Source of the DNA: Phialophora verrucosa
Taxonomy: Eukaryota; Ascomycota; Eurotiomycetes; Chaetothyriales; Herpotrichiellaceae
Direction: 5' to 3'
Assembly: GCA_002099365.1 (NCBI GenBank)
Contig: MSED01000010.1
Location: 682,001 to 746,000 of the forward strand
DNA length: 64,000 nt
Shown here piece after piece: positions 55,943 to 64,000 of the stretch (position 1 is its first letter; the number at the start of each line of letters is the position of its first letter). Made by a program: the position numbers and the translations under genes. The notes under the pieces were generated by a model. The model made no database searches and was not told the origin of the DNA. It saw only the letters and a list, made by a program, of their open reading frames with translations.

Positions 55943-57235
55943 CTAGGAATTGTAGAGGGTCAACAACGTGAGGCCATCATAGTCAATTGTCACACCGGTA
56001 GTACCAGCAAAGACTTTGACAAAGGCATTCCATAGCGGCCGGCCTTGCCCGCGGTCGTCAATGGCGAAAGCGATATGCTTCAAACTCTTGGCTCTCCAAT
56101 TGGTTGCCAAAAGGACTTGCCGCATTATGGAGGCCACCTCCTCCGGTGGATTTTTGTTGCCACCGCAGCCGAAAGCACCCAGCACCAGCGTTGTGCAACC
56201 GTTGTTTGTAGCGGTTTGCAGGATCGAGTAAATCTTCCTGACCATCATGTTGTAGTCATTTTGGCGTGCGTACGTGTCTTTCTGGATGCCGTCAACAACC
56301 TTGGTGGTGAGGCGAGATTCCTCGATCGCAGCGCAAGTGATGACATTGGCATTAAACTGGCGTTCTGGAGCGAGCATCAATGTAGGAACGAGACTGAACA
56401 CAAGCACGTCCGGAGAGTAGATGAGTTCATGTCTCTTCAGAGGATATCTGACCGACTGCTTGTCGATGTGAGCGAGCAAAGTCGTGCGGATGCACAAACT
56501 CTCTTCCTGAAGGATAGATCCTTCGAGAAGCTTGCCGCCGGGCTGACGCCATGAGGCGAAATTGAGCACGCACACTTTCTCGGTCGGATCTTTGCGCAGT
56601 GTCATGCTTGCGACATCAAGACAGTCGGCGTGAAAGACGAAGATCCAAGGCTTTGGAACAGAGCCGGCCTGTGCCGGTTCCTCTTCATAGTCCATGCTGT
56701 GGTCTTCATGTGCAACGTTGCCGTCCAACAAGGCACTAAGGCCGATAGCGGTCTTCACGGCTGGACTGGCTTTCACAATATCTGGCAACACGAATTCAGT
56801 GAATTCTCTGGCCAAGTCAGTTCTGTTCGGACTGGGTCCTGGGGCCCTCTGCATTTCGTGCCAAGATGAGCGATCGACGAGGTGTCTCAACGTGCCATCT
56901 GGTCGATTATACTCCAGGCCCAATGTGAGTTGTTTTGCGGACGCAGATGAAGTCGTTCCGATCTGAGGCTGATTGCCGTTGGCCTGGTTGCCAGCGGAAG
57001 ATTTTGCAGACCCTGGTAGGCCAGTGCCACGGGGTCCATTGGAGGGTTTTCGATGCCCACGAAAATTGCTCATGGTGCTTCCCTCTGAAGAGATGAAGCG
57101 AGCCCGAGTTGGGGACGCTGTAGTGAAAGAGAGTATGCCCGAAGTTCGGGCTCCCTCGCCGGACGTTGCCGCGCGTCTGTGAGCCTTGAGCCCAAAGCCA
57201 AATGGCCCCGGGAATGTGTGCCTTTTGAAATTCAA
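55943..57235 (-). CDS. Macrodomain protein of the microbial PARG-like (DUF2263/TIGR02452) type
   Basis: 430 residues if started at 57235, or about 375 if started at the internal Met near 57072 (MSNFRGHRKPSNGP). The first 50 residues are basic and Ser/Ala-rich and could be a mitochondrial presequence or non-coding leader. The fold is shown by VCVLNFASWRQPGGKLLEGS, then ILQEESLC, and later TLVLGAFGCGGNKNPPEEVA, the ADP-ribose-binding loops of the family. Known PARG enzymes of this group use GGG-x7-QEE to cut ADP-ribose polymers. Here the spacing to Q243-E244-E245 is kept, but the third Gly is Lys. The upstream WHEMQRAPGPSPNRTDLARE region also fits the family N-terminal part. ADP-ribose binding or removal is likely; the natural target is unknown. 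Confidence 0.85.
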   Translation of the reverse strand: MNFKRHTFPGPFGFGLKAHRRAATSGEGARTSGILSFTTASPTRARFISSEGSTMSNFRGHRKPSNGPRGTGLPGSAKSSAGNQANGNQPQIGTTSSASAKQLTLGLEYNRPDGTLRHLVDRSSWHEMQRAPGPSPNRTDLAREFTEFVLPDIVKASPAVKTAIGLSALLDGNVAHEDHSMDYEEEPAQAGSVPKPWIFVFHADCLDVASMTLRKDPTEKVCVLNFASWRQPGGKLLEGSILQEESLCIRTTLLAHIDKQSVRYPLKRHELIYSPDVLVFSLVPTLMLAPERQFNANVITCAAIEESRLTTKVVDGIQKDTYARQNDYNMMVRKIYSILQTATNNGCTTLVLGAFGCGGNKNPPEEVASIMRQVLLATNWRAKSLKHIAFAIDDRGQGRPLWNAFVKVFAGTTGVTIDYDGLTLLTLYNS

Positions 57236-57741
57236 GCCAAGCTGGCTTCGAGAGTGGCTGAGAGAGGTCGCGGTGAGTAACTGATGAGATGACCAACGAA
57301 ATGGCCAAAGGCGGGCTGAGTTTGTAGGTCCTAGCTCAGTCTCAATGCTGAATGATGAAGTGTCACACTCAGAACTATGTCAGACACTGCCTGATTGCAA
57401 GTGAATTTTTTTGGTTTTCCTCACACAAGTCACTGGAAGAGATGGGGCTTGGATGGTGGGAATTGGTAATTTGAGTTCCTACAAAGAGCGAAGTCGGGTA
57501 ACGAACCGGTCAGAGGCACTCAACATGGGCAAGCTACATCCAGGGGATAATCATGTTTTCCGCGGAATACAATTGTTGCAGTCGAACTTTGTGTAATCTT
57601 TTGTTTTTGTTTCCCATACTGTCCTTCTACTACAGATTGGCTCAAGCATGTTCACCTTGACAACCGCATCCTACAAGAACTTCTCGACCCCAGTTGGATC
57701 TCGTTCACATGTTTCTCCAGTTTCCAGCCGACGGCATGCCC
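57236..57741. other. Intergenic stretch between two minus-strand genes
   Basis: About 500 bases containing the PARG-like gene's promoter and the next gene's 3' end. No gene seen. Confidence 0.4.
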
Positions 57742-59674
57742 TTAGAGAGCGGTGTTTGCTTCCTCGTCGCTACTGTATTCGATGAGGTCCGAATCATGCC
57801 CAGAGTCAGGCAATGCGGTATGGAGAGCAGTATCGACAAGATCATCGCTCTCACCGAGGATCGGTTGATCCAAGTCGTCGAGCTCGGTAAGAAAGTCTGG
57901 TGGCAGCGGAGGGAAAGGACCCTTCGTGGAAGTGACCTGCGTGGACGCATCCGCCAATGCGGCTTGGTCGGTAGCAAATTCGTCCGAAGCTCCATTGGTG
58001 CAGCGAGAAGGTGTCGGTTGGCAGTGTGCATCGAGGGAAAGATTTGCCTCTAGCTCAACGCCGGTAGGTAGAGAAGCCGCAGCGTGATCACGGCCGAGCT
58101 GGAAGATCTCCAGCATGGCATCATGGATCTCTTGCATCACCGCCCACCAAGCTGCAGCGTTCCCGTCGAAATATGCAAAGGACGGAAGATATTTTTGCTT
58201 CCAGTCGTGGAGTGTTTCCAGGAACATATAGGGAAGAACAGCTTCGATGACAGTCTTCTCGATGACTTTCAAGGCACAGTAGTACTGGTACCGAGTCATG
58301 TCGCTGGCCGGTTGCAAGGACCTCTTGTCTTGGATGATGTACGTTCGAGCGACGTTGATCCAAGCACTGATAATCCGCCTCAGGCGGTCAATGATCAACG
58401 GGAAGCTCAATTCAAAGTGTGCAGCATGCTCAGGCATTTGCCTTAGGCCATGCGTCCCATTCTGTTGCTTTTGAATCGCTGCCTCTAGCTTGGGGTGTTT
58501 GAGGACTTTGTCAATTGCGGCCTTGAGCTTCCCGAAGCCAGAGGAGGCACTTCTCTTGTATGAAGCCTCCATGTCACACGCTCGACTCTGGGCGCTTTGA
58601 ACCAACTGCGTCGCCGTCACAGGGTCCTACAAGGTAGCCGAATTCGCGGCTGGTGGGAGTTCCGCCGTTTTCAATGCTTGCCGGAGCGATTCGATATCAT
58701 TCACCACCTGTTCGAGTACAGGGGACAGAGGGGCAAGACCGGTTTCTTCGCTCTGCGCAACCACGGGTTGAACTTGATAGATGCTCGCCATAAAGGCATC
58801 CCACAGTTGGTCACCTCCTCCCATGAAAGGGTGGAGAGCTAAGGCTTCAGAAGTGATCTCTTCGACCTTGGCTTTGCCAAATTTGGCCTTCTTAAGAGTG
58901 CGTTCCAATTGGTCAAACATTCCCTTCATGAGCATGTGCTTAATTGTATCAAGCGAGCTGGCGGAAAGGCCGAGTTCGGCGAGAACGACTTTCGCGAACG
59001 AGAAATGGGTCTGCGGTGATACCGGCAGCCCTGCTGCGTTCGCAAGCTGCTGAGCCTTTTGGGAGACTGGCCGCACAGTGCGGATAACAAGCTCACTCTC
59101 CGGTCCCAGTAGACCACGTGGGAGGAGAGGGTTAGCAGGATCGGCCAGTGCCTTCTCTGCGTCAACCCGGTCCTGGTTGTTCTCGTCAACCTCCATCTTG
59201 TCCGTATCCTCGACGGCCTCGGTATGCTTCTCGTTCGTTGGCTGATCCGGTCTGAGGGCCGTTGCCCCAGTGAAGATGCGGTGATTCCAACCCTTTCCTG
59301 ATGTCAGCGAGATCAGCTACGAGTCGCTGAGCTTCTGTTTCGGATATTTTTTTGCCGCTGTCAACCTCCATCTTATCAGCGGGTTTTGCCTTGGAGGCAT
59401 TGAAGTCCTCCATGAACGCCCCCCAGTATCGGAGCCGCTGTTTGGGCTTGGGTAGTATCTGTGCCTGAGAGGCACTTCTGTGGAAAGCTTGTGTCATGGC
59501 ACCGCTCTGTGAGGTTACAGGCGTGCCGGTAGCAGCCTCGATGGCCAGATTTCGCGCTGCGGATGATTGAGATCGGCCGCCGTCTGAGCGACCCTGTCGA
59601 GTGTTGTTTCGCTTCGAAACTCTGTGCGTGGGTCCTCTCCATGGAGGACGAGAGCCGCCTCTGCCTCCAGCCAT
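57742..59674 (-). pseudogene. Unknown gene split by one frameshift and one in-frame stop
   Basis: A continuous minus-strand coding signal begins at ATG 59674 with an Arg/Gly-rich, RGG-like leader (MAGGRGGSRPPWRGPTHR), then a segment with repeated K-M-E-V-D. Coding potential moves to another frame at about 59291-59296, where a run (AAAGGG on the minus strand) would restore the frame if one base were missing. The second part (DKMEVDENNQDRVDAEKALA, then helices) runs to a TAG at 58627-58629. The same frame then stays open for 292 more codons to 57742, ending in an acidic tail (YSSDEEANTAL). Total about 640 residues, mostly helical, no known domain. It may be a recent pseudogene, a sequencing error in the run, or a gene whose second break is an unrecognised intron ending at the CTTGTAG acceptor-like site. 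Confidence 0.55.
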
Positions 59675-61511
59675 TTTTATGACGGGCGAGAATTATGTTT
59701 GCGATGAAGAAAATATCGGAATCGTGAGAGTGTTTGGGAAATGTGAATAGACTCACCTACCTACGTGCGTCACGTGCCCTGCACTCATCACTTTGTAGCC
59801 TGCGCTCAATTTTCTTTTTTCTCTTTCTCCGTCGATGAAAAGCGACTTGGCTATATTCCTTACATGTATATTGTCTTATCATATCGATAGAAATAGTCGC
59901 GCCGCATGTGTTCACGCACCGTGACAATCTCCTCCGCACATCCTTGCCCTGGATAATTCCGCTCTCAGACCCCCTCCGGGAGCACACCGGATGTAGCTGA
60001 GTCGGAAAAGATTGACGAAAGAAGAGACTACAGGCAGACAGGGTTTATGAAGTTTTTATGGACTGGGGATACGGAGGAGCAGTATTAAAATTCCGACTCC
60101 CTGTTAAAGCCTACAACTCGCATTAGCGGCATCGTCGTTCCAATCATAATCCTGGTCAGGCCTCTCGGCGAAAACGCAGAAAAGTGGAACGAAATATTTG
60201 GGGATACCAAGTGTTGAACCAGGCACCAAACGAGGCACCCCCACAGCATCTATACCCAGAAGTCAGCCTCGCATAGCCTTGCGGTGGAAAAGATGGGCAC
60301 CGGCGTGAAAGGCTTGTGACAAATAACCCCCTGGTGGCAAAGGCATTAATTCGGGGGTCTCACGGTCGCCGTGGACCATCCCGTAATGGTCATCTTCAGC
60401 ATTGCAGACAGGCGCGTCCGTGATACATGGAGAGGGCTAGAGACCTCTGTGAGTAAGCAGATAGACGGCATCATAATGGCACATATGTATATGAATATAG
60501 ACAGCACCTCAGCTTAACACCAAGTCTCCGGGCGTTGAGGAAAGATTTGCTGATAGGCCAAGGCGATGTTGTACGCAGGCCTGCGTACAATTCGTGTTTG
60601 TGAGATGACTCTAATCCATTGGACACATCGCTTGAGCTTCATGGTCCCGCAACACTGTGTGTACAAGTTCTAGGTCCTGAAGATGTGGCCCACTCGTTTA
60701 CTTCCAATGTTGTATGTACCTCGATGCCGGAAGCATTCCCGATCATCTCTTTCCCATCTCCATCTCCAATTATCCAATCTTGACCAGCTACTGGCCCCAT
60801 TGATGGCAGAATTGAAAAATTTGCCACTGTTCCATGCGACAGCAAGATCATGATGGTATCTCTCGCGGAAGGGGTGGAATCCCCGATGCCGATACAAGAC
60901 GATAGTTGCGCACAGCAGCTGCTATTATGCCAATGACCGAGATTGTGCATGAGATACAGGAAATCCGATGCTATTGAACCATGAAGACGTATCGATTTTG
61001 GTGAGGGCCCTGTAATGTTGGTTGTGGTACACCGCTCGTGGACACCCTGGGGCGGTGCGGCGGGATCGCTCGGTGAACGTACATGGAACGTGCCCCGTAG
61101 TAGGTCGATAAAGATGTGGTCTCGTATGAGGAGGTGAGATAAAGGTTTGGTGGGTAGCGAAGGATGGCGGCGGTTGATTGAGTCCGAAGTCTGTCTAGGG
61201 TTGTCGTCTGGCGTAAATTGCAATCAAAGTGAGATCAATCGCAACATCCTTCGGCGCAAGGGCAGATGGGTGATTGAGAGTTTTGCATGGATTTCGCTCT
61301 CTCTTGCGTGGAAAATGAAGCATCATGGAGCAATGACGGGTTCAGACTTGGAGCGAGAGCTGGATCGCACCTCAGTGGTAAGAAGGGCAGCCCTGACGCG
61401 TCGTTCCTTCCCAAACTTGGCTAGAGACAAGTCATCCAATCCATATGTAGATTATGACTCCAATGGGTTCATCTCGTCCTTGTTCCAATCTAGCACTGGC
61501 AAGCTACCTAA
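59675..61511. other. Long divergent intergenic region with a perfect palindrome
   Basis: About 1.8 kb between two divergent unknown genes. A 22-bp perfect palindrome lies inside. A minus-strand frame of 194 codons at 60639-61223 and a plus-strand frame at 61147-61887 that overlaps the next gene show no family features. The latter could include a missed first exon, because the segment GSDLERELDRTSVVRRAALT looks coding. Confidence 0.4.
60569..60590. repeat. Perfect 22-bp palindrome
   Basis: The half TTGTACGCAGG is followed at once by its exact reverse complement, giving a gap-free palindrome centred on AGGCCT. The flanking bases do not pair. It could be a dimeric protein-binding site in the divergent promoter, or chance. 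Confidence 0.9.
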
Positions 61512-63122
61512 ATGGAAGCGCGACTTGAGGAAGTCAGAGACGCTGCCGGAGAGGCAGCAGCATTTGCATATAATGCACAAATCGAACTGGAGTCGATCAA
61601 GCAAGCGATCGAAGTTCCAGCGGAACCACTCCCAAGGCACGAACCAGGACATGAAAGTCTCAAAAATGACCCACTCATCACCCCTCGGCAACAGGAACTG
61701 TCCTGGTACTGCGAGATGCTTGGGGTTGTCGGACTGGCATACTGGATCAAGCAGATTGCCAGATACGAAAGAGAAGTCGAACGAAAGCTGGGCATCGGCG
61801 TGCCAAAACGCAAGAGAGCCTCAGGCAACGACCCGAACTACGAGTACGATGATTCGCCTGGCGGTCATTCTAGTTGGAACAAGATGATCGCCGACCTGAA
61901 GGATCTAGAGACCTCGCGGTGCTTCTTCTACCTCTGTTCCATCCCACCTGATATCATCTCCGCGCTCATCCGAGGGGACCTTCCCAGTAGGATGCAAGAG
62001 CCGGAGTTTCGAAGTAGATGGGGACAATACCTCAAATGCCAGAGGAGCCAGGGCACGTACATTATGTCAATCGTCCGCGTTCTGCCGAGGGCGCGTGGCA
62101 CATGGACAACTGTCGATGAAAGTGGCACTCCCCCCCCGGCGGCACCTTGCCAAGGCGGTTGGGCGTACTGGGAAGTGGAACCTCCACAAGGCTCAGTTAA
62201 CGGCTCAGGAGTCGGATATGGCTTCACATGGGCCGAATTGATCCATGTTGTGGACAGAGTAGAGCTTTACGTTGACCTGGGGAATCCAGAGTCAGAATCG
62301 TTTGCTCGCATGGTCGACGGGATGGTCCACCCCGCCGTCAACGACCTCGACTACGCCAGCCAGCGAAAGTATGGTGGTGGTGGAGAAGAGAGAGACAAAT
62401 TCGATGTCCACAAGCAATGGGCCAAGGACATGAAGTCGACGTACTTGTATTGGGCGCTAAGACTCCAAGGGACAGAGCATGAACATCTGCTTCGCACACC
62501 CATGAAGCGCTGCCTTAGCTACGGAGGGTTGTCCTTCAACGTCCAGCAGAGAACAGATAAGCATGCGAATCCTGGGTCGCACGGCTCTCGGCTGCTTGGC
62601 CTGGTGCTGGCGATCTGCGAATGTTGTTGGCCAGGGGCTTTCGACGTAAAAGACTATGCTTATCCTGTCATCAGGACGGTTCAAGTCTCTGACATTGGTC
62701 TTGATGAAACTTTGACCTGCGTGCTGACATCGTCAAACAACCACGACGGCGGGCTTAACATGACCTGGGCTGGAAGCAGCAAAGGCAGCAGGGTCGATCG
62801 CGAAGAACCCTCGTACCTCGAAGGGTTGCACTCGAACGCAGTCGGCATTGAGCAATCCGGCTTCCAAGAGATCAATATCCGCGATTCATGCGAGAAGATC
62901 AGCAAGAACCGTGAGCTGTTCCAGCTCGCGGAGCAAAACAATCGAATACGTGCACAACTGGAGGCCGACCTGGCCAGGGACTCACAGAGGATCCAAGAGC
63001 TTGAAGCCAGTGCCAAACGGCTTGCAGCCATAGCTGAATTGGAGGCTCTGGAATCGCTATACTCGGAACTTACATTGCAGGATAAGATTGATGATCGTGC
63101 CAGTGCTGAGGTGCGAGCATGA
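61512..63122 (+). CDS. Hypothetical protein with globular core and coiled-coil tail
   Basis: 536 residues from ATG 61512. Residues 1-40 are helical (EARLEEVRDAAGEAAAFAYN). Residues 60-430 form a globular region with many Trp and Tyr (ELSWYCEMLGVVGLAYWIKQ, PPDIISALIRGDLP, TWAELIHVVDRVELYVDLG, SYGGLSFNVQQRT). Residues about 455-525 are a charged coiled coil (EQNNRIRAQLEADLARDSQR). A basic K-R-K-R patch near residue 100 could be a nuclear signal. A run of eight C at about 62130 sits in a Pro-rich loop. No enzymatic motif is recognised. An upstream exon before 61512 is possible. The gene is divergent from the split gene at 57.7-59.7 kb. Confidence 0.7.
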   Translation: MEARLEEVRDAAGEAAAFAYNAQIELESIKQAIEVPAEPLPRHEPGHESLKNDPLITPRQQELSWYCEMLGVVGLAYWIKQIARYEREVERKLGIGVPKRKRASGNDPNYEYDDSPGGHSSWNKMIADLKDLETSRCFFYLCSIPPDIISALIRGDLPSRMQEPEFRSRWGQYLKCQRSQGTYIMSIVRVLPRARGTWTTVDESGTPPPAAPCQGGWAYWEVEPPQGSVNGSGVGYGFTWAELIHVVDRVELYVDLGNPESESFARMVDGMVHPAVNDLDYASQRKYGGGGEERDKFDVHKQWAKDMKSTYLYWALRLQGTEHEHLLRTPMKRCLSYGGLSFNVQQRTDKHANPGSHGSRLLGLVLAICECCWPGAFDVKDYAYPVIRTVQVSDIGLDETLTCVLTSSNNHDGGLNMTWAGSSKGSRVDREEPSYLEGLHSNAVGIEQSGFQEINIRDSCEKISKNRELFQLAEQNNRIRAQLEADLARDSQRIQELEASAKRLAAIAELEALESLYSELTLQDKIDDRASAEVRA

Positions 63123-63709
63123 AGGGGGGACGTGGGAATGGGAGAGTCTGATCAGTCGCTAGTCGTGCACGCGTTGATGAATGTAAATCTCTCCAGTAGC
63201 AATCCTAACTGTCCCAGTATCACTTCCCGTCACACTAGCAGGTGGTGACCCGTCTCGACCTACGAACGTTCTATACTTTGCCGTTTGTCGCAATGTTACT
63301 GCCAGCAAGTGAAACTCCACGCGTCTTGTTCGGCTGGCAATTGCGTAGAGCGAGCATCCCTGGGATAAACTCGTCGCTTTCTGCTCAACTCACTAGCAGA
63401 CATGAAACGTCTTGGAAGTAGATGACTAGAAGTAGTGCCGTGGTTGTGGTCGCATGAGGGCAGCTTCAAACTGACGATGAATGACGAACAGGAAGACGTG
63501 AACTGAACATGGACAGGCCTCCGTCATCGGACACCGACTTCGTACAGCGCAGGTTGGCACTCTGGCCGTGGCTGCTCCTTCCATCCCGACTGGTGAGCAC
63601 CTGCCACGGCAAGAAGAATACCAGAAAATTCTATCTCGCACGACCCTCATGTTCACGAACCATGCGATATTGCAGTCTAACACACGTCGCTCTCTGTGTG
63701 CACTAGAGC
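63123..63709. other. Intergenic stretch
   Basis: 587 bases between two plus-strand unknown genes. The only frames are short, and nothing is supported. Confidence 0.4.
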
Positions 63710-64000
63710 ATGGCTGCCTCCAAGCAGCGAAAGACACTAAAAACGCGCCTGCAAGACCAAGTTCGTCTGGGCGTGGCACAATTCTCAAATGACGAGGACG
63801 ATGGCATCCACGATCAACTTGATCCGTTTGTCTTGGTCCCCAACTCCATCGAAGAAGACACCACCGAAGTCAATCGGGCCACCAGGACTATGCTGAAGTC
63901 GAACATCGACAAAGCACCAGTGGTCAAGGAGTCCCTGGCCGATGCACAGGCACGCCGATCAGAGCAACTTCAAAAGCTCGACACCATGCTGGTCAAGGTC
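63710..64000 (+). CDS. Hypothetical protein, 5' part, cut by the window end
   Basis: An open frame starts at ATG 63710 and is still open at 64000 (97 codons visible). It begins MAASKQRKTLKTRLQDQVRL, continues with an acidic stretch (SNDEDDGIHDQLDPF), and then becomes helical and charged (EQLQKLDTMLVKV). The composition and the lack of in-frame stops favour a real gene. It follows the coiled-coil-tailed unknown gene on the same strand. Family not recognised. Confidence 0.6.
   Translation, partial: MAASKQRKTLKTRLQDQVRLGVAQFSNDEDDGIHDQLDPFVLVPNSIEEDTTEVNRATRTMLKSNIDKAPVVKESLADAQARRSEQLQKLDTMLVKV

Overview
The window is nuclear DNA of a filamentous ascomycete (Pezizomycotina type). Protein genes are interrupted by short introns of 48-60 bases with GT..AG ends. 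The recognisable gene set is typically fungal: a Zn2Cys6 regulator, a POT peptide transporter, a peroxisomal acyl-CoA oxidase ending in SKL, and a fungal long-chain-base kinase. I see no bacterial operons, tRNAs, rRNAs, CRISPR arrays or intact transposons. Genus and order cannot be fixed from the sequence alone.

Layout. (1) 0-7.3 kb is conserved housekeeping sequence: a sphingoid base/diacylglycerol-type kinase (+), an acyl-CoA oxidase (-) and a PTR2-type peptide transporter (-, four exons). (2) 7.3-18 kb holds lineage-specific genes of unknown function, mostly on the plus strand. The largest is an 1123-residue coiled-coil protein with tandem 21-residue repeats, basic nuclear-targeting-like patches, a Cys-rich C-terminal domain and a terminal C-F-I-L that fits a prenylation (CaaX) box. 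(3) 18-30 kb has no intact gene that I can defend; it holds two stretches that read as decayed protein genes with frame changes every 100-300 bases. (4) 30-42.3 kb is a compact gene group with well-resolved exons: a dimethylformamidase-like hydrolase, two paralogous Fe(II)/2-oxoglutarate (PhyH-type) dioxygenases, an UNC93-like membrane protein, a Zn2Cys6 transcription factor and a RidA-type enamine/imine deaminase. I read it as a candidate catabolic cluster for an N-substituted amide or a related nitrogen compound. (5) 42.3-55.9 kb is again gene-poor. It contains coding-like shards, a possible broken multi-exon gene at 51.0-52.2 kb, and a tandem array with a period of about 166 bp running from about 53.1 to 54.8 kb. 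(6) 55.9-64 kb carries a macrodomain-type (microbial PARG-like) protein, an unknown gene split by one frameshift and one in-frame stop, an unknown coiled-coil-tailed protein and the 5' part of another unknown gene cut by the window end.

The alternation of conserved metabolic blocks with relic- and repeat-rich tracts looks like an accessory or subtelomere-like compartment, but this is inference. The relic tracts are not strikingly AT-rich, so they do not resemble classical RIP-eroded transposon islands.
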